Shown piece by piece: positions 1 through 7,953 of a stretch of 11,847 nucleotides of DNA (positions are counted from its first letter, which is position 1; every line of letters starts with the position of its first letter). Both the position numbers and the translations under genes were made by a program. Origin of the DNA: Smittium culicis (taxonomy: Eukaryota > Kickxellomycota > Harpellomycetes > Harpellales > Legeriomycetaceae); assembly GCA_001970855.1 (NCBI GenBank), contig LSSN01002514.1, positions 1 through 11,847 on the forward strand, written 5' to 3'. The notes beneath the pieces are model-generated. The model was not told the DNA's origin and made no database searches. It was given only the letters and a program-made list of their open reading frames with translations.

Positions 1-178
1 CCCACTGTTTAATTATTGATACTTGAAAGATCTTTTTATAAACCATAACTTACCTTTATCCATAATAAACGCCTTTTAGCTTTCTAGAATTTCAATTTCA
101 TATTTTACTTCATTTTCACCAAGCAATAAAATATTACTTCATAGATATTCTTTTAAGGCTGAGTATAAAATAGTAATA
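1..178. other. Upstream region of the first gene; nothing definite
   Basis: This AT-rich stretch precedes the first start codon at 179. It has no other ATG on the plus strand, which supports 179 as the start. A TATA-like string (tataaaa, 164-170) lies only nine bases before the ATG, too close to act as an ordinary TATA box for this start. No other element can be supported. Confidence 0.5.
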
Positions 179-1366
179 ATGAAAATAGTCTCTTTGCTAG
201 TAAGTTTCATATATTTTTATCAGAATTTAGCTGTATTCCTGTTTTTTTTTTAAAAAATTTTAACTATATATATTTAGACTCTCTACTCGCTTTTTATTTC
301 AGCAATCGCGATCGATCAGTATAAACCAAATGGTAGAATTGATTTTTTAATTCGATATTTTCTACAACTATCATGTATATTTATATTAAATCATTAATTC
401 TCTTTAGTTTACAAGAAAGACGATTTAATCCCACTCGAATGTACAATTATTGACGAAAATGGAGTTGAAATAAAAGATGAAAATGAAAAATTGATTTACC
501 AAAAACTCCCGAAATGTGTAGAGGTATAAGTTTTAATCTATGTTGAAATGTTTATTTTTATTTTATTGGAGACTATTTATTAAATCTTTGATTCAATATT
601 TTACTATCACAAAGACAGGGTTTCCATTATCTCTTAAGTACGGAAAAGATGACATGTTGCAGTGCTCGATAAGTGAAATGAATGGATTTTATAAACAGAT
701 GCAGCTACTTCAAAAAATTAGCAGTAATTTCACACAAATTCAAATAATTCAACGTTAAAATTCAATAACGTTTTTATGATTTTATTTATTTATATTTTTA
801 GGACCTTTACGTTGTCGAGTTGCTACAAGCAAAGATACTAATCCTGAATACCTACCAGTTTTTATTTCACTGCAAACAGCAGATAACATTGGTGGATTTG
901 TACGTATCTCTGGAAATTTAAATGCAGTTTTCCATGGCCAAAGCGGATACATAGTATCAGGATCAGTTTATTCCAGTAAGTAAAAGCCATGACAATACCT
1001 AAATTAAAATCATTATTTCTTTCCCAATATTTATCTCACAATTTAGTTTCATTAATCATTAATTAATAATAATTTTTTTCTATTAAAAAATCAGTTTTAA
1101 ATAGGCCTATACCTAAGATACTTGAAGGAGTAGCTACGTTTAATTTACATCAGCGATGGTTTGATGGATTCTCGCCCTCTTCACCAATGTCTAGTAGCCC
1201 AGACTTTGATAGAATCATTATTTCGCCACTTGCTGCAATTATGATGTGTTTTTTAACTGCGACGATTTGCTACGTAATAGGGAGATTATATGTTGAAAAC
1301 TGGTTGCTTCCTTCTGTAGTTTTACATTATAAAGATGATTCGAAAAGTCCTATGAAGAAGGATTAA
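179..1366 (+). CDS. Uncharacterised fungal secretory single-pass membrane protein, six exons
   Basis: Six exons (179-199, 278-332, 408-523, 615-723, 802-975, 1095-1366) join in frame to 248 residues. The introns are 78, 75, 91, 78 and 119 nt, all GT-AG, with donors gtaagt, gtagaa, gtataa, gtaatt and gtaagt. Seen: residues 1-18 form a signal peptide (MKIVSLLTLYSLFISAIA) with a plausible cleavage site. The mature part begins with a YKKDDLIPLEC stretch (27-37), followed by ETGFPLSLKYG (64-74). Four cysteines (37, 62, 81, 105) could form two disulfides. Residues about 199-220 form a membrane helix, followed by a basic tail ending MKKD. This fits a type I protein with its main domain in the ER lumen. 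Family knowledge: the YKKxDxIPxEC and ETGxPLSxxYG signatures and a later ISGNLNxxxHxxxGxI-like stretch match a widespread fungal protein that I know only as uncharacterised. The exon phases and recovered motifs support the model, although the 21-nt first exon is the least certain part. Inference: a secretory-pathway membrane protein of unknown function. The gene converges on the minus-strand gene ending at 1627. Confidence 0.8.
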
Positions 1367-1626
1367 TCTCAAAATTTTTTTTAATTAATCGCATACTTGC
1401 TAGTATTCATATAATTGTCTATACATAACTCATTTACACGCTTGCATATGCTCAACATTATTTTAAAACTAAGTTAATATTCGACTCAAAGAAATCCGTA
1501 ATGTGTTTTTTTATTCAGTTTTATTTATAATATCTAGTTGTAATAAGGCACTCTAATCTTTATTTTCTAACGATATACAAACAGTATTTTAATAAAAACT
1601 AATGAAAAAATATAAGCTTATAAAAT

Positions 1627-2429
1627 TTAAGAAAATTCGGCTATATCCAGTAACTCGTTGATCTTTTTCTTATACTCCTGTTTGTAAATATATATAAATA
1701 AAAATTTAGTTTCATTTTAAGAAAATGTATAAAGTTAAGGCTTAATATGTAATATAATGTAATAAGAAGTTTTTTTGTATATAAGAGTTTAACTAGTAAG
1801 CAAGTTACCAAAAATGAAATGAAAGATAGACTTGATCCCAATCCAAAGAAGTATAATGCAAAAATAAGATTCATTCTTTCTTTAACAATCAAGGGGAATG
1901 TACTTATTCCCGAGACGATCAATATTGCACACATGATTTTGGAGATAAGTATTAGAAGCTGACGCATTTTTTGTTTCTTTAAATTAAAGTCGTCTTGCCT
2001 ACTGCCTCTATCTTCACCGGAGCTATCACCTACACCACAATGGCTTTTACCACGGTTTAGGACTTGCCCGTTGTTTTTATTAGCATTGAGATTATTTGAA
2101 GAGGTGACGCTTCCATTAGATACTGATATATTTTCAGAAATCCCGGATAAATCCTGCTGTGAATATCTAATGGATTTCAGAGTTGATGAAAAGGATGAAG
2201 GTGATTGTGATTGTGACTGTGTAGTATCAGATACCTTGAGCTTGGTGTTTAGAAAGTGCGGGTGCAGTTTCAAAGTTTTTTGATTTATAGACATTCCATT
2301 TTTTATTATATTCTCTTTTATGCTGTATACATGCTTTCTTGACGGTTTGTTAGTATAGCAGGACTTTCTTTTATTTTTACTCTTGCTTGATATATCGCTT
2401 TTATTTTTTGGTACCGTTTTAATAGCCAT
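1627..2429 (-). CDS. Unrecognised Ser/Asn/Lys-rich protein with a two-helix membrane hairpin
   Basis: I do not recognise this protein. The start is ATG at 2429-2427, in a good context (A at -3, G at +4). The frame is open 17 codons further upstream, but only from a TTG, so that extension is unlikely. The first exon (2429-1809, 207 codons) encodes a basic, low-complexity N-terminal region rich in Ser, Asn and Lys with an SQSQSQS run, predicted disordered and probably cytosolic. Two hydrophobic segments follow at about residues 158-182 and 188-207, joined by a short KERMN turn. Reading on without splicing gives a low-complexity AT-driven tail to 1641. A donor (gtaact, first base at 1808) and acceptor (cag, ending at 1678) would instead remove 131 nt and add a 16-residue tail, EYKKKINELLDIAEFS, ending at TAA 1629-1627, for 223 residues in all. 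An alternative in-phase donor (gttaaa) lies five codons later. I prefer the spliced form because the tail is typical coding sequence. It is a membrane hairpin protein of unknown role and convergent with the gene ending at 1366. Confidence 0.6.
2201..2221. repeat. Short GTGATT-type tandem repeat inside the minus-strand gene
   Basis: About three imperfect copies of a six-base unit (gtgatt, gtgatt, gtgact) lie here. On the minus strand they encode the SQSQSQS run of the disordered N-terminal region. Such coding microsatellites are prone to length change; nothing else is implied. Confidence 0.6.
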
Positions 2430-3532
2430 TATATATATATTGATGCACTGCTTTTGCCGCCGATTAAATCTGGTTGTCAAATAATTTATATTTATTTCAG
2501 TTAAATTTCAGCTATTTTTTAGTTTTCGCGTTCTAAATTGTAAAAAAAAAACCTCTTTGTCTAATATCTATATGTTTTGAGCTTTGCTCTCTAAGTCTAA
2601 ACTATCAAAAAAAATTAATCAAAATATTGATATTTCAATTATTATAATATAGATAATACTTATTGTGCTTTTGATATGTTTATATTATTATGATCTTATT
2701 CTATATGACTTTGTAGAAGTAATATGCAACTGTTATTTTTTTTTTGGGATTTAGATATGCTTTTTTAAGAGATTTATATGCACTTTGAAGGAGTTGTTGG
2801 GTTATGGTGAAAGATAAAGGGAAATAATGTATGAGTGTATTTATAGGCGATAGAATTCAATTCAATCCGATTTAAATAAATTCTATAGCTTTTTATACAA
2901 CGCATTTTAAATTTTTTTGAAATCAACATATTTATTATTTTTTTAAATTTGAATGTGGTTGATAAATGTAAATAAAATCGCAGATCATTAGAAGAAAAAT
3001 AGCATAAAATCCAGCTCGTCAGAAGCTTCCTGATATAGATATATATTTATTGGTTGTTCGAGTTTAATAATTACATTCAAATACAAATAAAAAGATCAGA
3101 GAAATAAGTAGACAACTCTCTGTTATTTTGGCCATTCTCTTTTTTTTGATATAATATGTTTGAGATAACAAACCGATAATTGTTGGTACTGTGCTAATAA
3201 ATAAATAAATATAAGAATTTGATTTAATTTTTCATTTATATGGCCAAGAACATTAGCCATATTCTCTAGTTAATGTATAGCTTAGCCGGGATAGTAAAGT
3301 GCTAAGAAACTTAGTTTAGATCATAATAACTAATGAGGTAAAGTGTAGATTGTATATAGCCCAGTAAAGCAAAGATCATGTAGCTCAATGAAGAACATTA
3401 TCTTTTCAAATGGTATGAAATGATATATTTATTGGAGATAAATATGAGGATGTATATAATATTTGTTTGGGATCGGCCCTGAGAAATAGCCACATTTAGG
3501 AGTTGTGTCTAAAATTAGAGCTAGTTTATTGA
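2430..3532. other. AT-rich intergenic DNA, no supportable gene
   Basis: This holds the upstream region of the minus-strand gene, beginning with a short (AT)5 run directly before its ATG, followed by AT-rich DNA full of stop codons in all frames. I looked for tRNA B-box-like strings, long open frames and repeats and found none I can support. A few short coding-like patches occur (for example 2745-2820 and 3241-3330), but they are no longer than expected by chance. Confidence 0.6.
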
Positions 3533-3864
3533 TCTGATTTTAAAATAAATATTATTTCTTGGAAGGATAATTTATTGGATTATCGCGAAAAAAGCAGCAT
3601 ATGTTATCATTTTCAGGCAAAGTGGGTCGTATCTGAAAAACCAATAGCTATTAACAAAATTGTGTACTACCAAATCAGTTTACTCATTGGTTTCGAAAAT
3701 CATTAATCAAATAGAAGCATCTTATAAAATAATTTGGCAAATAAATAAAGAATTTTATCCAAGTTATGTTGCTAAAGAGCTAAATGAATTTTTTGGCAGG
3801 AGTTGAAATAGAGGGATTCGCTATTGGCCAAAAATTTGTAGATAATATGGCAGATTCTTTATGA
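3533..3864 (+). pseudogene. Decayed coding-like region, first part
   Basis: Three overlapping plus-strand open stretches in three different frames cover this interval: 3533-3703 (57 codons), 3648-3803 (52 codons) and 3784-3861 (26 codons from an ATG). GC is about 32% here, above the 20-25% of the surrounding spacer and nearer the exons. The translations look protein-like, with Trp and charged residues and a helical stretch reading SYVAKELNEFF in the second frame. A passage between frames is what an old gene with indels would give. The pattern of Trp, a helix and then an Arg-Ser element loosely recalls a Myb/SANT repeat, but this is weak. Open frames of this size also arise by chance at this base composition. 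A live multi-exon gene is an alternative, since acceptor-like tttcag and ttttag strings occur nearby, but I could not assemble one. Confidence 0.25.
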
Positions 3865-4375
3865 AGAGAGCGCTTTTATGTATAAAGAGTTACAGTTCTT
3901 GAAATTTCACATTTAATTTTTTACCAGTAAATAAAATCTAGTATTTTTTTTAGCAAATAATACTTTCGGAAATATATGGATAATGAATAAGAATTACCAA
4001 TTCCGCCAATAATATACACTACAAATGAATACTCAAGCCAATAGAGTTAAATTTAAACAAATTTCTCTCTTCTTTTAGAATCACCCGTAAATTTAAGGGC
4101 GATCAGGTAAACATTTGCGCAATACCTCATTTCTATGCATTTTAGTTGGCTGTTAAAAGCCAAGCCTCAAAAATTACTAGCCAATGGTGTATATTATAAA
4201 AAATTTCCATAATTTGCATTGAAATAAAAATTATTCGACAAGAATATTTTGAAGAATAAAATTTATACTCACAGCATGTGATTAGCCATTGAAAATTTTT
4301 TTTTGGCAGCAACATAATTCATAATGGTGGTTGGTAGCATACGTAAAGAAAGCGCGATAATTATTGAACAGTTGA
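3865..4375. other. Spacer between two decayed coding-like patches
   Basis: This is AT-rich DNA with short broken frames. A strong-looking acceptor (ttctctcttcttttag, ending at 4078) is followed 28 bases later by a good donor (cag, then gtaaac at 4107). That would fit a small internal exon, but no flanking exons could be joined to it in frame. I see no intact gene. Confidence 0.4.
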
Positions 4376-4648
4376 AATTTAATTAAACTATATGAAACTA
4401 AACATTTTATCTTTCGATTCCGTATTTTCAGTTGGGTGAACTTTTTTCAAGCAATCAATTTAGTGGTTAAAGAAAATTTTGCAGATGAAGAAATAAAGTT
4501 GGCCAATAATCAGCAGAAAAAGAAATGATATCTGAGTTATGATAAATTAATTGGATTATTGGTCACTTAAAACGATAAGCTGAAAAGTAATTGGGTAGCT
4601 ATTGATTTTATTAACAGATCAAAAAAAAAAAAAAAGCAAAAAGTCTAA
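4376..4648 (+). pseudogene. Decayed coding-like region, second part, possibly a Myb/SANT relic
   Basis: One plus-strand frame runs from 4376 to a stop at 4646-4648 with only two internal stops (4526-4528 and 4568-4570). Its first 50 codons are open. The translation includes an acidic helix (NFADEEIKLANNQQ) and, near the end, NDKLKSNWVAIDFINRSKKK. That arrangement (a Trp, an Ile-rich helix, then Asn-Arg-Ser and basic residues) resembles the second and third helices of a Myb-like repeat. The run of 15 A at 4621-4635 falls in the Lys stretch. Seen: the frame and its stops. Inference: a decayed DNA-binding protein gene, perhaps continuous with the relic starting at 3533. GC is only 25-27% here, so the coding signal is weak. 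Confidence 0.28.
4621..4635. repeat. Poly-A tract of 15 bases
   Basis: An uninterrupted run of 15 A lies about 215 bases before the RRB1 start codon. It could be a nucleosome-excluding promoter tract or the remains of a Lys-codon run in the neighbouring relic. The sequence alone does not decide. Confidence 0.7.
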
Positions 4649-4851
4649 AATGTTAAAAAGTATTTATAAGCACTTGAAATATATTTCTATCATAGTGTAA
4701 GCATTAGTAAGCTTATACCTAATATCATAGAGGTATTCACTTTTACTTGCTATAAAAAAAGATAAAAGTATTGCCTTTATAGGTGTAATAGATCTAGCAG
4801 CAATCTGACTATTCCAAGAAACAGAATTATCATTTTATCAAAGCCAATAAA

Positions 4852-6681
4852 ATGTCAAAGCGTGCTATAGAAAGCGATTCACACTTGAACGATGTGGAAA
4901 TGGGAGATGTTTCAGTTCAGGAAAATGTGATTCAGAATGATCAATCGCAAGCAAAGCGCCCATTCAACAATAACGCCGGAAATGAAGAAATAGGCGAGTT
5001 TGAAGATATCTGGGAGGACGAGCTTGAATCTGAAGATGAAATCGAGGAAGATGATTTTGGTGTTGAGGAATCAGAAATGAATACAGCAGAAACTAGCATG
5101 CAAGAAGAAATCGAGGGTCAAGTTGAAGAAGAAGATTTGCCCGAAAAAGTATATCTCCCAGGAGATCAGCTTGATGAAGGAGAAGTCTTACAGGTTGACA
5201 ACTCAGCCTACCAAATGCTTCACAACTTAAATGTTAACTGGCCATGCTTAAGTTTTGATTTTTTCATTGACGAGCTAGGCGTAAATAGAAATAAATTTCC
5301 TCATACCATGGCTCTCTTTACAGGGTCACAAGCCAATGAAGCCCATAAGAACGAGGTCACTTTGATGAAAATATCTAACTTACATCGCACAATTAACGAC
5401 GATAAGCTGGCTGAGGACAACGAAGAATTGGACGAAGATGAAAATGATCTTGATGAAGACCCTATCCTAGAAACTCGTACCATGAAACATCGTGGTGGTG
5501 TTAACCGCGTAAGAGTTTCTAAAACGCGTGACTCAATTCTCGGCGCAACTTGGTCTGACGAAGGCTGTGTCTTTATCTGGAACCTCAAAGACCAGCTCAA
5601 GTCTTTAGAAGTACCTGGATTCAAAGCCACAACAAAAAAACCGGTTTATACCGTCCAATCTCACCCCTGTGAAGGTTTTGCTCTTGACTGGCAACAAGAT
5701 AAAAGGTTAGTTAACGCTCCATTTTTTACACTTTTTATGTCTACATTATTTTGCTCTTCATTAATTTTTGATCTGATTTTTGATATATTAATACATAAGG
5801 CGTTTATTATTTATTTATTTCACAAACACACTTTGACAAAATCGTTATTTTTCCTTTAATTTTGATCAAGTATTTATTAATTAACATTGCAATGCTTGAA
5901 ATAGGCTAATATCAGGAGATTGTGATCGTTCAATTTATTTGACTAATGTTCGGGCAGATGGCGGATTTACCGTTGAAAAAACACCATTTTCAGGACATAA
6001 ATCTTCCATTGAAGATTTACAATGGTCTCCAGAAGAACAATCCGTTTTTGCATCATGTTCTTCTGATAAATCCATTCGTATTTGGGACATTCGCCAGAAA
6101 CAACATACTTGCGCTATTTCAGTGCCAAATGCTCACAGAAATGATATAAATGTTATGTCATGGAATCCTACATCGCGATTCTTACTTGCTACTGGTGATG
6201 ATGATGGTCTATTCAGCATATGGGATTTGAGAAACTTCAAAGCGTAATATTTTTGTTTAATAGTCATTTTTAAATTACCTCTATTGTATTTAACCAAATT
6301 AATTTACACTAAAATATTTTATGCTACTTGATAAATAGTAAGCCGGTTTCACCCGTTGCAACCTTTGATTGGCACAAAAAACCAATTACATCAATTGAGT
6401 GGCATCCACAGGACGATTCAGTTTTGGCAGTTTCAGGAGCAGATGACCAGTTAACAATCTGGGACTTATCAGTCGAACTTGATTCTGAAGAAATCAAGGC
6501 ACAATCAAACATGTTTTATGACGCAAAGAATAATATCCAGCGTGCAGTTCCACCACAATTGCTGTTTATTCACCAAGGTCAAAGCGATATCAAAGAATTG
6601 CACTGGAACAGCCAAATCCCAGGATCATTGGTTAGTACTGCGCTTAATGGATTCAATATTTTCAAAACTATCTCAGTTTAA
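4852..6681 (+). CDS. RRB1: Rrb1/GRWD1-type ribosome assembly chaperone, glutamate-rich WD-repeat protein, three exons
   Basis: Exons 4852-5705, 5905-6243 and 6339-6681 join to 511 residues. Intron 1 is 199 nt (donor gttagt, acceptor atag) and splits codon Arg285. Intron 2 is 95 nt (donor gtaata, acceptor atag) and splits codon Ala398. Both are phase 2. Known role: Rrb1 (yeast) and GRWD1 (human) bind newly made ribosomal protein L3 and deliver it to pre-60S assembly in the nucleus. Seen: an acidic N-terminal region with the family's FEDxWEDELESEDE box (about 50-63), the YLPGDQLDEGE and NWPCLSFDF stretches (101-137) of the histone-chaperone-like binding domain, a second acidic patch (183-205), then WD repeats. 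Clear examples are ATWSDEGCVFIW (232-243), IEDLQWS to RIWDIR (320-348), INVMSW to SIWDLR (366-394) and SIEWHPQD to TIWDL (416-441). The C-terminal LVSTALNGF and FKTISV match the family end. The ATG has A at -3. Length agrees with the yeast protein as I recall it. No key part is missing. Confidence 0.95.
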
Positions 6682-6962
6682 GTTTAATCATAGGGTTGGA
6701 ATAGTACGTAAAAATATAGTGGGTGAGTTTCTGATTGAAATTACAACTAATAATGGGATAGTCTCGTTAACACTATTGTTATCAAATCGTCTTTTTTGTA
6801 TTTGTTTTCCTTAAGAGTAAAAGTACATACAATAATATGCAATATTTACACTCAAGGGCAGAAATGGATATTGAAAATATGGTCTTTATTATTCTAGTTT
6901 TTTTAAAATTATTACTATAGTCTTTTTTTTTATATCATTTCATTTTTATAAATAAATTCTAG
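6682..6962. other. RRB1 downstream region, nothing definite
   Basis: This is AT-rich DNA after the RRB1 stop codon. The RRB1 3' end presumably lies here, but I see no canonical AATAAA in the first 200 bases. A 27-codon ATG frame beginning at 6837 is too short and too ordinary to call. Confidence 0.4.
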
Positions 6963-7172
6963 ATATTTTACATCAATAAAATAAATTTTGCAGTTTCAAC
7001 CACAAGCTATGCCCCACTTATAAATTTTATAGATGATAGTGGAAAAGCTATTTTGTTTTTCTATTTACCAGAAAATCAAAGGTGTGCTTGTAGATTTGAG
7101 AAGGCTAAGTGTTATAGTACACACTTTAAAGTATTTTCATTTCTTGATGTTGCTGAATTGTTAAAACCATAA
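6963..7172 (+). pseudogene. Exon-like open frame with weak peroxiredoxin resemblance; gene fragment or relic
   Basis: A frame open from 6963 to TAA 7170-7172 contains a good splice acceptor (ttttgcag, ending at 6993). The 58 codons after that acceptor read like real protein, with no low-complexity bias. The stretch APLINFIDDSGK followed by AILFFYLPENQ recalls the start of BCP/PrxQ-type peroxiredoxins, where a DG(K) turn precedes a VLFFYP strand just before the catalytic cysteine. Here a CAC pair and a further Cys follow within ten residues, but the family's PGCT motif is absent and the usual stretch between the DGK turn and the strand is missing. No upstream exon could be joined with confidence. 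Seen: frame, acceptor, composition. Inference: the last exon of an undetected gene, or a decayed peroxiredoxin copy. A 69-codon frame could still be chance at this AT content. Confidence 0.33.
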
Positions 7173-7398
7173 AATCTAGTGTAATTATAGGATATACTAA
7201 TGCAATAGTTTATTTTTAGGCTAATTAGACTAGGTTATTTTACATTTAATTTTATATTTTTTAATCGTATTATGCATCTAATAATTGGCGCGTTAGCTTG
7301 CTGAGCGTAGGGTAAATTATGATATTATTGGAAAATTAGCATTATAGTTGCTCCTAGTTTAGCCAATGGGTGCTGAGGATAGAGGGAATGAAAAGTGA
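7173..7398. other. Spacer, rising in GC towards the next relic
   Basis: AT-rich to about 7270, then G-rich DNA. A second plus-strand frame in another phase (about 7358-7428) includes SQWVLRIEGMKSD and stops shortly before the better relic. It may be part of the same decayed gene after an indel. Confidence 0.3.
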
Positions 7399-7653
7399 CG
7401 CAATTATTTCATATTTTGTTTCGCTGGAGTCAACTGTCTAGGCCAATGGAGTTTGAGAATTTTTTCGAAAGCAGAGTATGAGTTGCGAAGAAAGGCACTG
7501 GATAAATTGTAAACATTTCAGCCAACAAAAAGCGTAGAGCTCGAGAAAATCAGATGGAATTATAGTGCTGAATGCTTCGTAAGCTACAGGTAATGGTGAT
7601 TGGACTATACATATACGTTATTGAATCACAAGCCAATTGGAAGAAAGATTGGC
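7399..7653 (+). pseudogene. Probable Myb/SANT-domain gene relic, broken by three internal stops
   Basis: In one frame from 7399 to the stop at 7654 the translation is protein-like but carries stops at 7510-7512, 7591-7593 and 7597-7599. GC is about 35-43% per line, matching the exons of RRB1 and far above the spacer. The frame reads SKAEYELRRKALDKL, then a gap, then SVELEKIRWNYSAECFVSYR. This is the layout of a Myb-like repeat: a first helix with a Trp-rich lead (QWS), a second helix, then the recognition helix, in which S-A-x-E-C-F-x-x-Y-R is typical of the RSAxECFxxYR form. A different frame (7623-7740) continues with ANWKKDWLVKERKKK, suggesting a frameshift. Seen: frame, stops, GC. Family match from memory. 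Inference: a dead copy of a Myb-like DNA-binding gene. A live gene with unusual introns is less likely, because the first stop would need an intron of about 15 nt. Confidence 0.42.
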
Positions 7654-7953
7654 TAGTAAAAGAAAGGAAGAAAAAGTCTATAGGTGAAAATGCTAATTCG
7701 CTATCAAAAGTAGTAAACATAAACCTCTTTTTATGTACTATTTTTTTTTAGCAATTGAAGCTTAGTATTAAATATTGTTGTTTTAGTAAATAGCTGCTAT
7801 CTTACATACAAACTCCATAAACATCTATTTGCTTCGTCTACTGAAACTAAATAATCACATTTATATCCCATAGTATTTACCAGCTTTAGTGCATTTAATA
7901 GTATTCCATCAATTTAAAAAGAAAACTGTCACTGGCACAATTTATTAAATACC
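7654..7953. other. RPT5 upstream region
   Basis: This is AT-rich leader DNA before the RPT5 start codon. I looked for the proteasome-associated control element (GGTGGCAAA) known from budding yeast and did not find it on either strand. No other regulatory site can be supported. Confidence 0.4.

Noticed and set aside
164..170. TATA box for the first gene
   Set aside because: It lies only nine bases from the start codon, too close to direct a transcript that includes the ATG with a normal leader.
303..332. Alternative exon 2 start at 303 in the first gene (acceptor tttcag)
   Set aside because: It is out of phase with the strong gtaagt donor at 200. The phase-0 acceptor ending at 277 gives a full signal peptide and keeps the frame.
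540..758. Plus-strand 72-codon frame
   Set aside because: It overlaps exon 4 of the first gene in its correct frame, but its start and end read through the flanking introns.
2071..2283. Plus-strand open frame of 70 codons
   Set aside because: It is the antisense shadow of the Ser/Asn-rich coding region of the minus-strand gene.
2430..2480. N-terminal extension of the minus-strand gene to 2480
   Set aside because: The frame is open, but the codon at 2480-2478 is TTG, not ATG. The ATG at 2429 has a good context.
5301..5630. Minus-strand open frame of 109 codons
   Set aside because: It is the antisense shadow of RRB1 exon 1, with a Ser-rich translation caused by the opposite acidic codons.
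6479..6814. Plus-strand 111-codon frame overlapping the end of RRB1
   Set aside because: It is out of frame with the well-matched RRB1 exon 3, and its translation has no domain-like features.
7509..7523. A very short intron removing the first stop of the Myb-like frame
   Set aside because: It would be about 15 nt, far below the 75-nt minimum seen in the other genes, and would not remove the later stops.
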